A stretch of DNA of 64,000 nucleotides from an uncultured Acetatifactor sp. (lineage in GTDB: Bacteria > Bacillota > Clostridia > Lachnospirales > Lachnospiraceae): the NCBI GenBank assembly GCA_949840885.1, contig CATKYJ010000010.1:38685-102684 (forward strand), given 5' to 3'. The notes under the pieces were generated by a model, which had not been told where the DNA came from, did no database searches, and saw only the letters and a program-made list of their open reading frames with translations. Shown in pieces: positions 24,784 to 34,538 of the stretch (its first letter is position 1; every line of letters begins with the position of its first letter). A program made the translations under genes and the position numbers.

Positions 24784-26455
24784 GATACTGATAGCGGATG
24801 ACGAAATCAATATTGCCAGACATATGGAAGACTATCTGAATACTCTGCCGGATGTGGAGGTGGCGGCGGTGGCCACAGACGGAAAAAGCGCCTATGAGGA
24901 GGCAAAGAGGCACAGGCCCGAGATCATCATCACAGATATCTGTATGCCGGAAATGACAGGACTGGAATTCCTCCAAAGACTGCGGGAAGACGGATTGAAA
25001 GCGAAAATCCTGGTTATCAGCGGCTACGACGAGTTCGACTATGTGAGGCAGGCCATGAGCTATGGGGTCAAGGAATATCTCCTGAAGCCCTTTAGCCCGG
25101 AAGAACTATCGGAGCAGGTGGAAAAGCTGGTGGGAGAACTGGATCAGGAAAAACAGCTGGAACAGAACCTGGAATTTTTAAAGCAGAGATCCGACAGGAG
25201 CGACAAACTGATTTCCGGTTATCTTCTGGAGGACATCCTGGGCAGAAAATGCAGGGACATCAGCCAGATCGATCAGCTGCAGAGGCAGAGTTTTCCCTTT
25301 GAGGCCAAAGCATTCTGCGTCTGCATGGCCAGAGTGAATTTCTACAGACAGGACAGCAAATGGAACTTCAGCTTTCGTGACAGTCTGGAGGAATTTACGG
25401 TATTGTTTGACAAAAAAATATTTGGAAGTGCCATTATGTTTTTTACTGTGCCTGCGGGGAACGACTGTTTTGCACTTGTTTTTGCCAACACGGTCAGGAA
25501 CCGCGGCTTTCGGGAGGAGCTTGTAACGGGACTGAACCACCTGGCCAACAGTATGAAAAAATATTATGGGTTTCTGATCTATTTTGCCATGGGAAATATC
25601 TGTGAAAACTGGGAGAAGCTGCCGGATTCCTATGAGGAAGCGCTGTATGTATTTAAGACGCTGGTACTGTCGGACACCAGTGTGTATTCATACAACGACG
25701 AACAGGGGAGGACAGAAAAGCCCACGGACATGTCGGAGGAAATCCGGCTGATCCGGGACGGAATCCTCATGAATGTGAAAATGGGAAATGAGGCGGAGGC
25801 AAAAGAGCAGCTGGAACTTCTTTTGAAAAAATATGTTATGCTGCCAAGCCAGAAAAGTGATTTTATGATGATTTCTCTGGCGGAGATGGTTTATGAGATC
25901 AACTGTTTTCTGGAGAAGAAAAAGTATATCAACAGTATCGGGGACCAGAAAAACTTAAACAGCTTTTATAATGACATCAATTCCAGAATTCAGTTTGGAA
26001 ACTATATGGAGATTCGGGCGCTTCTGGAACAGTATATCAGCGAATGCAGCCGTCTGGTTGCGATGTACCTTTCCAAAAACCGGACCGACAAGCTCAGTGA
26101 ACAGCTGAAATATATCATTCAGACCAATCTGGACAACGAGGAACTTAACATAGACATGGTTGCCGACATGGTAAACTTAAGGCCCAATTATGTAAGACAG
26201 GTCTTCAGGGAGAAAGTGGGGGAGGGCTTTGTGGATTATGTGGTCAGGCACAGGATGGAAAAGGCGGTGAAGCTTTTGTCGGGTACGGATTTGAAGGTTC
26301 AGGAGATCGCGGCAAGCTGCGGGTATGGGAATCAGCAATATTTCGCTTCCAGCTTTAAAAAGGCTTACGGCTGTACGCCGACAGCATACAAAAAGCGCTG
26401 CGCAGAGGGAAAGGAGGAGCGCCAATGGCAATTTCTGAAAAAGCCCGAAAAATGA
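24773..26455 (+). CDS. YesN-like response regulator, AraC family
   Basis: A 560-residue cytoplasmic transcription regulator paired with the preceding kinase. The receiver domain is at the N-terminus, with LIADDE, phosphoacceptor region IIITDICMPEMTGLEF and LKPFSPEEL. A long middle region follows, and the AraC-type double helix-turn-helix fills the last 100 residues (VADMVNLRPNYVRQVFREKV, then VQEIAASCGYGNQQYFASSF). ATG 24773 overlaps the kinase gene by 11 bases and has a GGGGAGAAAG ribosome binding site. It probably controls the nearby transporter and glycosidase genes. Confidence 0.92.
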   Translation: MSYKILIADDEINIARHMEDYLNTLPDVEVAAVATDGKSAYEEAKRHRPEIIITDICMPEMTGLEFLQRLREDGLKAKILVISGYDEFDYVRQAMSYGVKEYLLKPFSPEELSEQVEKLVGELDQEKQLEQNLEFLKQRSDRSDKLISGYLLEDILGRKCRDISQIDQLQRQSFPFEAKAFCVCMARVNFYRQDSKWNFSFRDSLEEFTVLFDKKIFGSAIMFFTVPAGNDCFALVFANTVRNRGFREELVTGLNHLANSMKKYYGFLIYFAMGNICENWEKLPDSYEEALYVFKTLVLSDTSVYSYNDEQGRTEKPTDMSEEIRLIRDGILMNVKMGNEAEAKEQLELLLKKYVMLPSQKSDFMMISLAEMVYEINCFLEKKKYINSIGDQKNLNSFYNDINSRIQFGNYMEIRALLEQYISECSRLVAMYLSKNRTDKLSEQLKYIIQTNLDNEELNIDMVADMVNLRPNYVRQVFREKVGEGFVDYVVRHRMEKAVKLLSGTDLKVQEIAASCGYGNQQYFASSFKKAYGCTPTAYKKRCAEGKEERQWQFLKKPEK

Positions 26456-27828
26456 TATGGTTACTGCTGTGCGGCTTTCTGCTGGGGGGATGCGCAGAGG
26501 ATGCGGAAGTGTCTGACAGGGATGAACGGACCGTCATTACAGTATGGACCAACAGCGCATGGGACCTGGAGTATCTCAGAGAGCGGGCGGACATCTATAA
26601 TCGGGAGAACACGCAAAATATATATCTTGAGGTCAGCCTTTGCTCCGGGAATTATGAGCAGGCCATAGAAATGGCGGATTCCCTGAACGAATTGCCGGAC
26701 ATTCTGTATGCTAATTTGGATCAGGGCAGCTATTATGATTTCTGCCGGAAAGGGATGTTCCTGGAATTGTCGCCTTATCTGACGCAGGAACAGACAGAGG
26801 CGTTCCGGGGCGGCATCTGCACGGAAGTAGACGAAAGCGTCTACCGGATTTATTCAGGTGCGGATTATGGAATATTATGTTAAAATAAAAAAATACTGGA
26901 GCGGTGCGGGATCACGGAGCCGCCCGGAACCATGGCGGATTTGGCGGAAATGGCAAAAAGGATTACCAGGATGCTCTCCGGAAACGGCATTTACGGCTTT
27001 GGGCAGAATATGAAAGACAGCGCCTTTGATCTGTGCCTGACGGAGCATATTGCCAGAGACTTCGGGATTTATCAGGGATATGACTACAGGCGGGGCAGAT
27101 ATGATTTTATGGTGTACGAAACTGCCCTCGGGCAGATGCAGGCCCTTCTTGACGAGGAATGTGCCATGCCGGGCTGCGAGACCCTGAGTATGGACGCTCT
27201 CAGGGCGTTGTTTGCCCAGGGGAAGATTGCCATGTATTTTGGGGACAGCCGGGAGGAAAGGGTATATAAAAATCTCTTTCCAGCAGGAGCCGACAGCTTT
27301 GGGGCGGCTCCCTTTCCCACAGGAGGAGTGTCCGGCTGCAATGGAGTGGTTCCGGTACATTTCAGCGGAGGATGGCTGGTCAGCAGCGGCAGCAGGAATA
27401 GACAGGAGGCCCTTACGGTTTTGTGGGAGTTTTTTTATTCGGAAGAATTTCTGCAGGGCTACTATGGGGATACGGCGGAGAGCCGCCTGTTTGGAGACGG
27501 GATGGAAAAAGCGGATTTGGACCTGGCGGCAAAAGCAGGATGTCTTCCTGAGGCGCCTCATGTGATCAACAAGAACGCGGTTTTGACTCCAGGCAGAGAC
27601 ACCTACGACGTGTTTTACGATATCATCTATGGAGATACCGAAATCAAAGACGGGCTGCAGAAGCTGACGGAAAGCTATAACACCGCGTACTGTAACGGGA
27701 TAAGATCGGAAAGCTGCGGCAGGCTGTATCTTCCTGAGTACCAGCCGGACGATCCGGAAAAAACCGTTGATTTATACAGAGAAATGGTTTTGCCCTTATA
27801 CCGGGCAAATGCTGTGAACACAAATTAG
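26425..27828 (+). pseudogene. Extracellular solute-binding lipoprotein, interrupted by one in-frame stop
   Basis: A sugar-binding lipoprotein gene with a single TAA (26881-26883) after residue 152. The N-terminal part has a signal peptide and lipobox (FLLGGCAED) and reads TVITVWTNSAWDLEYLRERA, a family 1 binding-protein start. Past the TAA the same frame continues without a break, NKKILERCGITEPPGTMADL, and runs to 27828 with FPTGGVSGCNG and SGGWLVSSGSRN motifs. The codon before the Asn is where family members commonly have Tyr (YNKxIL), so TAT or TAC to TAA is the likely change. Without it the protein would be about 467 residues. ATG 26425 has an AAAGGAGGAGCGCC ribosome binding site and overlaps the regulator gene. 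The lesion could be a real mutation or a sequence error; stop readthrough is less likely. Confidence 0.85.
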
Positions 27829-27870
27829 GAGAGAAAATGGAATGCCGCATGGCGGCATGGGGAGGTTCAA

Positions 27871-30849
27871 ATGGAGTTGGCAGGGCTTGCGCACAAGCGC
27901 AGAGATGATTTTTGCTTTGGTGAAAAGACCGGATGGATCAGGCGGAAGAACGCAGAGAGAAACAGCTACAGTCTGTTTCAGACTTCCTTTGAATGGAAAG
28001 ACATGTCCCGGGAGGCGGTGCTTTTGGGCATGGCTTTCGGATATACGGAAATCTATCTCAACGGCAGACTGGCAGTCATGCTGACAGAACGGTCTTATAC
28101 TTTTGACAAGATTTACGAGGTGTATGACATCGGAAGTTATCTGAAAGAGGGAGAGAATATCTTAAGTGTTGTGCACCTGGAGGCCGTGGAATTTACAGCC
28201 GCAGGCCTGGCGCTGGAGATTCGCTCAGGTCAGGATACTATACTGGCCACGGATGCCTCCTGGCTGTGCAGACAGGATTCCTCCCAGAGTATGGGCGGGG
28301 ATTACCATTCCCGCGCCGTGGGGGAGGAGCGGGTGGATGCGGCAGGGCATCCGGAATGCTTTACCGTGCCCTTTGAAGTCCGGGACGGGTGGGAAGCCTG
28401 TGAAGTAACAGGCCAGGGGCTGCTGTATCCGCCCATTGACAGGATCCACCAAAGCAGGATAAAGGAGCAGACCTTTGACGCCCATTACGGGAGAGCCATC
28501 CTGGCCGGACTGCTTGCGCAGAAACCGGCGGGCATTACTGTCAGCCTGGAATGTTTTGCAGGAGAGATACAATGTGCCGTGGGGATTTTGACTGCCCGGG
28601 AAGACGGCGAAGTTCTGTTTGCCCTCACAGGATTTCGGGGGGCGGCTCTGGACGGAAAGCCTGTGGAGCAGGGACAGCGCTTCTGCCTGGAAAAGGGGGA
28701 ACATTTCCTGATGCTGGTCTATACCGGAAAACAGGAACTGACCATCTGTGCACAGGCTCAGGTAACGCTGCGCTCTCCCATAGGGGAGGGAGAACTTGCC
28801 GCGGCGGGATTTCCCCTGCGCCCTGTGCGCTATCCCTGGAATGAGCCGTCGCGCCGGGAGACGGATGAGAAAATGGAAAGCCTGCTTGGGATATACCGCT
28901 TTCAGGAATTGCCGGATGAAGTCAAAGCCGTCTTAAAAACTGTGCGGTTGGATGGGACAGCCTGTGAAAAGGACGAAAACGCCTGGACCACCATGCATGA
29001 ACGGAGATCGTCAGGCCGCCTGCTTCCTCCAAACGGCTGCGCGGACGACAGACTGCGGGCCAACATGGACATCAGGGACTGTGACTGTCCTCTTTTGCTG
29101 GAGGGCCGGGAGCATCTTTTGTCCGGACAGGGCATTACCTGTTTCTATCCCCAGGACGCCGGGCAGGAGATTCTTCTGGATTTTGGAACCGAGCAGGTGG
29201 GACAGCTGGAATTTGATCTGGAGGCGCCGGCGGGAACCCGTATATGGATTCACGCCTTTGAGATGCTTACAGATCTGGGCGTGCAGTACATGGGCCCGGT
29301 GAATACCCTGGAATATATCTGCCGTGAGGGCAGACAGCATTATCTTTCCCGGCGCAGCAGGGGATTTCGCTATCTACTGCTGAATGTGGCGGGACATGAC
29401 AGCCCGGTAAAATTTCATTATATCCGGGTCAGGGAAGTCAGGTATCCGGCAGAGGCGGAGGGCTTTGCCTGTTCCGATGAGACGCTGAATGAGATCTACC
29501 GCATGAGCATACGGACGGCCCAGGTATGTATGCTGGACCTGTATGTGGACTGTCCGGGGCATGAACAGAATCCCTGGACGGGGGATGCGAAGATCACGTC
29601 CCTTGTGAACGCATACAACTTTGGGGAGAGGGAGTATGAGGCCCAGTACCTGCGGCTCATAGCGGAATCGGTGGAGGAGGGGGTTTACAGACTGCACCGG
29701 CCTGGCAATCCCCGCTATCAAAACGCTCTTTACCTGCCCTGCGCGTGCTTCCCCACCTATCCGGAGGGCTGTATCCCGGTGTGGTCTTTTCTGTGGCTTC
29801 TGGAGATTTGCGATTACTATGAACTGACCGGGGACAGAGCGCTTCTGGAGGATGTGTTCGGTTCCGTGCGGGAGACCTTTGCGCGCTGCGAGAGGATGAC
29901 CAACGACAGGGGACTGTTTGACATGCAGGGCGCGTGGAATCTGATCGAGTGGGCAAACAATGACCTCAGCTTTTACGGGGAAGTCACCGCCAACAATGCC
30001 ATGCTCTCTTTTTGCCTGAAAAAGTGGGCCGTTCTGGCAGGCCTTTTGGGGGAGGAGGCGCTTGCCTCTCATTATGAAAGGCTTTCGGGACAGTACCGGG
30101 ATGCGGTGAACCGGTATTGCTGGAGCGAGGAAAGGCAGGCCTATGTGGATACGGTCCGGGATGCATATGCCTATGAGCATTACAGAAACTATATGCGGGA
30201 AAGAGAGATGGACATTCTGGATTTTGACGCTTTCAGATCCCAGGAGCGCGTCAGTGTACAGAGTAATACCATGGCGGTCCTCTATGAATGCGCCCGGGGA
30301 GAGCGGCGTGAGGCCGCGGCCGCCTTTTTGCTGGACAATGTCGGAACCGGACTGTATGTGCCGGGCACGCCTGCAGCCAGGAGCCTGGGAGCGCCAAACG
30401 AAAGCGAAGCCCCCGGGGGATATGTACATATGGGCTCGCCCTTCTTCCTGTACTTTGCCCTGGAGGCGCTTTACCGGCTGGGCCATGACGAACCGGCGAT
30501 GGAATGCATGAGACGGGACTGGGGGGAAATGCTGGCAAAAGGCATGACCACCTGCCCGGAAAATTTCGACAGCAAGGAGAAAAGGACCCGCAGCGCGGCC
30601 CACAGCTGGTCCGCGTCGCCGGCGGTTTTCCTGGTAAAGGAAGTGCTGGGCGTGCGTCCCCTGGAACCCGGATACCGGAAATTTACGGTGGAGCCACAGC
30701 CGGGAGACCTTTCCCGGGCCAGGGGAGAGGTTCCCACTCCCTACGGCCCGATCAAGGTCTCCTGGGAAAGGCAGGCGGACGGGGAACTTGCGGTTTCCTG
30801 CCAGGCGCCTGCCGGGTGCGAAAGAGTTCTCTCTACCCTTGCTAAGTAG
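27871..30849 (+). CDS. Alpha-L-rhamnosidase-like glycoside hydrolase (GH78 type)
   Basis: A 992-residue multidomain glycosidase without a signal peptide, so probably cytoplasmic. The N-terminal beta-sandwich includes GMAFGYTEIYLNGRL, typical of GH78 proteins. The catalytic (alpha/alpha)6 barrel holds YVDCPGHEQNPWTGDAKI, which matches the DCPxxE...WxGDA active-site motif of GH78 (general acid Glu near 565). It continues through GAWNLIEWANNDLSF, SVQSNTMAVLYECARG and the late SAAHSWSASPAVFLVKEVLG. The C-terminal sandwich ends near 985. ATG 27871 has a GGGGAGGTTCAA ribosome binding site. It lies downstream of the broken binding protein and probably removes rhamnose from imported glycosides. Confidence 0.85.
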   Translation: MELAGLAHKRRDDFCFGEKTGWIRRKNAERNSYSLFQTSFEWKDMSREAVLLGMAFGYTEIYLNGRLAVMLTERSYTFDKIYEVYDIGSYLKEGENILSVVHLEAVEFTAAGLALEIRSGQDTILATDASWLCRQDSSQSMGGDYHSRAVGEERVDAAGHPECFTVPFEVRDGWEACEVTGQGLLYPPIDRIHQSRIKEQTFDAHYGRAILAGLLAQKPAGITVSLECFAGEIQCAVGILTAREDGEVLFALTGFRGAALDGKPVEQGQRFCLEKGEHFLMLVYTGKQELTICAQAQVTLRSPIGEGELAAAGFPLRPVRYPWNEPSRRETDEKMESLLGIYRFQELPDEVKAVLKTVRLDGTACEKDENAWTTMHERRSSGRLLPPNGCADDRLRANMDIRDCDCPLLLEGREHLLSGQGITCFYPQDAGQEILLDFGTEQVGQLEFDLEAPAGTRIWIHAFEMLTDLGVQYMGPVNTLEYICREGRQHYLSRRSRGFRYLLLNVAGHDSPVKFHYIRVREVRYPAEAEGFACSDETLNEIYRMSIRTAQVCMLDLYVDCPGHEQNPWTGDAKITSLVNAYNFGEREYEAQYLRLIAESVEEGVYRLHRPGNPRYQNALYLPCACFPTYPEGCIPVWSFLWLLEICDYYELTGDRALLEDVFGSVRETFARCERMTNDRGLFDMQGAWNLIEWANNDLSFYGEVTANNAMLSFCLKKWAVLAGLLGEEALASHYERLSGQYRDAVNRYCWSEERQAYVDTVRDAYAYEHYRNYMREREMDILDFDAFRSQERVSVQSNTMAVLYECARGERREAAAAFLLDNVGTGLYVPGTPAARSLGAPNESEAPGGYVHMGSPFFLYFALEALYRLGHDEPAMECMRRDWGEMLAKGMTTCPENFDSKEKRTRSAAHSWSASPAVFLVKEVLGVRPLEPGYRKFTVEPQPGDLSRARGEVPTPYGPIKVSWERQADGELAVSCQAPAGCERVLSTLAK

Positions 30850-30888
30850 TCCGCCCCGGCAGCAAAGCAGCCCTGGACGATACATTCA

Positions 30889-32520
30889 TCACGGCCGGCT
30901 CTTCAGGCGGTACTCATTGGGAGACATGCCCATGCTTTTGCGGAAAGAGGAGGAAAAATACTGGGAGGTATGAAATCCTGCTTTCTGAGAGATGACCTGG
31001 ACGGTATCGTCTGTCCGGGCAAGGAGCTGTCTGGCGTACGCAATGCGGCAGGCCGTGATATACTCTGTGAGATTGTCCCCGGTCATGCGCTTGAACAGCC
31101 TTGACACATGGGACTCATTGTAATTCACATAATTTGCGATCACCGTAAGGCTCAAATCCTCCGACAGATGCCCCTGCACATAATTCTGTATGGAGGAAAT
31201 CAGCTGTTTGGTCTTGTCGCTGCCGCACTCCCCCGCAATACGGAACAGAGCCTCCGCCAGGCGCTTCAGATAGGCGAATGCCTGGTTCCAATCCGCGAAG
31301 TCATTAATGTAGTAAAGAGGGTACAGCGCAATCTCCCCGGACAGCTTCTGCTCCAGCCCATTGTGCTCGATATAGTCCAGGCAGATCACCGCCACGGAGA
31401 AATACAGCTTCACGGCGCCTGTATGGTGTCGGCTCCTGACAGAAGTGCAGTATTGGCGGCAATACAAGAGCTCGGTGAGAAACAGATCCCTGTTTCCCTG
31501 GTACAGCGCCTGTTTCATGGATGTCAGTTTCCCGGGCAGAACCGCCGTTGCGGGCAGAGAGGAGGGTTCCGGCTCCAGGGCGGGAAACAAGGTGTCCATC
31601 ACTCTTGCGGCAGAGGAGCCCACGGACAGCAGGGCGCTTTCCCGGTAATAAGCGTCATACAGAAGCTGGTAGACTCCCGGCAGCTGCTCCCAGGCCGTCT
31701 TTTCCCGATACAGACACAGAAAAACCGTCTGATGCCGGATGTCCGTACAGATGTCCAAAAAAGCGCCCATGGTGTCCTTGAGGCAGTCAAAATAAGAAAG
31801 CTCCTGCCCGGATTTTTCCTTTTCCTGAAAAATCCACAGCAGCATCCCTTTCTGTGTCTCCACAAAGGAAAAGCGGAAGAGATTTCCCAAAAGATGCTCC
31901 ATCCTGTCCAGGTAAAAAGCAGAGTCCAGGCAGACAGAAGGAGATTTTCGAATATCCATCAGCATCAGGTACACCGGATCCCGAAGAGAAAAATGAATCT
32001 CCAGAGCCGCGTTTTTTACAAAGTCGGCCAGATCCCCGGAGAGACTTCCGTGGAGCACTTCCCTTAACAGGAGCTGTTCCTGCAGCAGCAGAAGCTGCTT
32101 TTCTTTCTGCTGGATATCTGTCAGGTATTCTTTCTCCGCCCGCTTGCGCATAATGGCCTCGCAGCATGATTCCGCCACGCTTCTCAGCTTCCTGTCCGGC
32201 TCTGCTTTCAGCAGATAGACTGCGCCGGGGTACTGGTTGGCCTCATAGATATAATCAAACACCTCATAAGCTGTCAAAAAAATGATCTGACATTCCGGCC
32301 ACTGGCGATGCAGCTTGTCTGCGATCACCAATCCATTCACTTTCGGCATATTGATATCCAGAAAAGCAATGTCAATGCGCAAGGATCCTACCAGTGAAAG
32401 CGCCTCGGGCCCGGAGCAGGTGCTTAAAATATTTACTTCATACTTTTCCAGCTGCTGCAGCAGCGTAGTCAGATGACTGATTACATGGTATTCGTCATCT
32501 GCCAGCAATATCTTAATCAT
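30889..32520 (-). CDS. YesN-like response regulator, AraC family
   Basis: A 543-residue regulator partnered with the kinase at 32513-34276. The receiver domain begins MIKILLADDEYHVISHLTTL, with phosphoacceptor region DIAFLDINMPKVNGL and the late LLKAEPD in place of the usual KP. The AraC DNA-binding domain at the end reads VIANYVNYNESHVSRLFKRM and VISQKAGFHTSQYFSSSFRK. ATG 32520 follows an AGGGGGAGCCTTT ribosome binding site and overlaps the kinase gene by 8 bases. The gene converges with the GH78-like gene, and no clear terminator is seen between them. Confidence 0.92.
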   Translation of the reverse strand: MIKILLADDEYHVISHLTTLLQQLEKYEVNILSTCSGPEALSLVGSLRIDIAFLDINMPKVNGLVIADKLHRQWPECQIIFLTAYEVFDYIYEANQYPGAVYLLKAEPDRKLRSVAESCCEAIMRKRAEKEYLTDIQQKEKQLLLLQEQLLLREVLHGSLSGDLADFVKNAALEIHFSLRDPVYLMLMDIRKSPSVCLDSAFYLDRMEHLLGNLFRFSFVETQKGMLLWIFQEKEKSGQELSYFDCLKDTMGAFLDICTDIRHQTVFLCLYREKTAWEQLPGVYQLLYDAYYRESALLSVGSSAARVMDTLFPALEPEPSSLPATAVLPGKLTSMKQALYQGNRDLFLTELLYCRQYCTSVRSRHHTGAVKLYFSVAVICLDYIEHNGLEQKLSGEIALYPLYYINDFADWNQAFAYLKRLAEALFRIAGECGSDKTKQLISSIQNYVQGHLSEDLSLTVIANYVNYNESHVSRLFKRMTGDNLTEYITACRIAYARQLLARTDDTVQVISQKAGFHTSQYFSSSFRKSMGMSPNEYRLKSRP

Positions 32521-34276
32521 AAAGGCTCCCCCTTTCTTTTTCGTCTGCGGCAGGCAGGGGCAGATATAGCCGCATACACAGGCCGCCCAATGGGCTGCGG
32601 CTTGCCTGCAGGTATTCACCGCTCTCGGTTTGGTCCATGGACGGAGGCGCCTGCTCCTTAAAATAAATGCCCAGCCTGCGCTGGATGTTCAATGTGCCGG
32701 ACATCTCTCGCTGTACATTTCCCCCGGCCGTCTCCTTAAGCCTGCGCTGCATCCGTTCCAGTCCCTCCTCCGTAAGCTCATCTCCATTGTCCTCTACCGA
32801 AATGACCAGACAGGCAGCGTCCTCCTCCACCCGCACCTGCAGCACCCCTTCCTCCACCTTGTTCCGCAGGCCGTAGTTAAAAGCGTTTTCCAAAATAGGC
32901 TGTATGATTAATTTGGGCACCAGAGCCTGGCTGTACTTCTCCGGAATAGGATCTGTTTCAATGAGAATGCGGTCTCCAAAACGCAGCCTTTGGATTTCGC
33001 AGTACAGCATGGCGTGATGATATTCCTTTCCAAGGGGCATATAATCCTGGCTGTTGCGCGTGATATACTGGAAGTAAAGCCCCAGAGTATCCGCCATCTC
33101 CCCCGCCTCCTCATACAGCTCGTCCTCTATCATGCGCCGCAGAAGAAAGAAAGAATTATAGAGAAAATGAGGGTTGATCTGCGCCTGCAGCTGCTTCAGC
33201 TCCGCCTTGCTTAAAAGAAGCTGCTGCTGGTAATTTTTCTCGATCAGCGTCTCCAGTTCTTTTACCATGTGATTGAACTCCTGATACAGATAGTCGAAAT
33301 CCGACTTGGGGTTTCCGGATATCCGGATGCTGTAATCCTGTTTGTTGATATGCTGGAATGCGTTCACCAGCGTCTGTATTGGCTTATGGATCAAAGAATA
33401 GCTTCCCAGGAGAAACAGGCTGCAGGCCGCAAATACGATCAGCCCAAAGCAAAGATACAGACGCTGGTATGCCTCGGAATCCTGGAACAGCTGATCTTTG
33501 GAGAAGAAAAAGCGAAGCCGTCCGTCCCCGTAAGGCAGTCCGGCAGAAAATCCGTAATATCGCACGCCGTCTATGGAAATCTCGTCAGCGCCCTCTGCCG
33601 GCCCTGACAGCGCCTCCTTTGGCAGGTTCGTAAGCTGCCAGGAACCTCCGAAAACATCCAGCAGATAATAATAATCATCGTATTCCAAAAAAGCATTTTC
33701 CAGCAAAGCGGCCACGGCCTCCGAAGATAAATCAACGCGAATCATGAATTCCGCGCCGGAAGAGGGAAGTATGATCTCTGTCAGCTGTCTGTCATGAACC
33801 GCCAGGAAGTCATAGCTGTTATGCCCGTGGGCCAGCTCTTCATATTCCTCCCTTGTAAAAGTAAAGAAACTGGGCACGCCGCTTTCCTTGCTGTTATAAG
33901 CCTGTAGTCTGTGGAGATAATAGATGATGAACTTTTCAATGTACGGATTGGCATTTCGGATACTGGTCTGCTGCTCCTGCAGCTGCAGGATGCTTTGAGC
34001 CGCCTCATAGGGCGACATGCGGTAAGCTTTGATGCCCAGCTTCTTCAGATTTGTCTGTTCCGCCATCTGGGCGGCAGTATGCTGCAGCTGCTCCATGGTG
34101 TCTGTCAGAGCATCGGCCGTCATATCCGTCTTGCTCTGGATCTGGGAAAAGGTACGGCTTCTTGCCGCAGTGCGGTTTTGATAGATCAGGAACGGACCCA
34201 GCAGGAGAAAGGGGAGGATAACCGCCGCAAACAGCAAAATCAACTTTTTAAAGGTAATGCTTTTCTTTCCGTCCAT
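32513..34276 (-). CDS. YesM-like sensor histidine kinase
   Basis: A 587-residue membrane sensor kinase. One helix near residues 10-32 (KLILLFAAVILPFLLLGPFL) and one near 270-295 (LYLCFGLIVFAACSLFLLGS) flank an extracellular sensor domain. A HAMP segment follows, then the His_kinase motif QAQINPHFLYNSFFLLRRM and the ATPase motifs IIQPILENAFNYGL and VEDNGDEL. In this kinase the G1 box is weak (ISVEDNGDELTEEGLERMQR rather than DNGxGI). The start ATG 34276 has a CAGGAGGCGGCTGGA ribosome binding site. The 39-bp tandem repeats lie 17 bases upstream. It diverges from the binding-protein gene it probably regulates. Confidence 0.92.
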   Translation of the reverse strand: MDGKKSITFKKLILLFAAVILPFLLLGPFLIYQNRTAARSRTFSQIQSKTDMTADALTDTMEQLQHTAAQMAEQTNLKKLGIKAYRMSPYEAAQSILQLQEQQTSIRNANPYIEKFIIYYLHRLQAYNSKESGVPSFFTFTREEYEELAHGHNSYDFLAVHDRQLTEIILPSSGAEFMIRVDLSSEAVAALLENAFLEYDDYYYLLDVFGGSWQLTNLPKEALSGPAEGADEISIDGVRYYGFSAGLPYGDGRLRFFFSKDQLFQDSEAYQRLYLCFGLIVFAACSLFLLGSYSLIHKPIQTLVNAFQHINKQDYSIRISGNPKSDFDYLYQEFNHMVKELETLIEKNYQQQLLLSKAELKQLQAQINPHFLYNSFFLLRRMIEDELYEEAGEMADTLGLYFQYITRNSQDYMPLGKEYHHAMLYCEIQRLRFGDRILIETDPIPEKYSQALVPKLIIQPILENAFNYGLRNKVEEGVLQVRVEEDAACLVISVEDNGDELTEEGLERMQRRLKETAGGNVQREMSGTLNIQRRLGIYFKEQAPPSMDQTESGEYLQASRSPLGGLCMRLYLPLPAADEKERGSLYD

Positions 34277-34293
34277 TCCAGCCGCCTCCTGTG

Positions 34294-34371
34294 TAGAATC
34301 AAAGGGCAGATTCTATTATCTAAGGGCTATAATAGAATCAAAGGGCAGATTCTATTATCTAAGGGATATTA
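34294..34371. repeat. Two 39-bp tandem repeats between divergent kinase and binding-protein genes
   Basis: Two direct units (34294-34332 and 34333-34371) differ at only a few positions near their ends. Each contains AGAATC and GATTCT as an inverted repeat around AAAGGGCA, followed by TATTATCTAAGGG. On the minus strand each unit carries TTGATTCTATTATAG-like sequence that could act as promoter for the kinase gene. Related copies lie at 1282-1310 and 6450-6518. Confidence 0.85.
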
Positions 34372-34479
34372 TAGTACAAAAATTTGCGCAAATAAAGATT
34401 TTTTGCTTTCTCCCGAAAGATTAGTCAAGAGATTGTACAAAACGCAAGAAAATCAATAGAATCTCAAAAATCAAAGCGC

Positions 34480-34485
34480 TATAAT
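34480..34485 (+). promoter_or_regulatory. Possible -10 element of the second sugar transporter operon
   Basis: TATAAT at 34480-34485, 54 bases upstream of the binding-protein start. The -35 region is poor (TAGAAT), as expected for an activator-dependent promoter driven by an AraC-type regulator. Confidence 0.5.
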
Positions 34486-34538
34486 GACAGCATGTTACAA
34501 CGAAATCTAAGTTTACATCAAGAAGGGAGAACCTTAGT

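Noticed and set aside
29374..30885. A 503-codon frame antisense to the GH78-like gene.
   Set aside because: Composition is that of a complementary-strand shadow; the plus-strand frame carries the family motifs.
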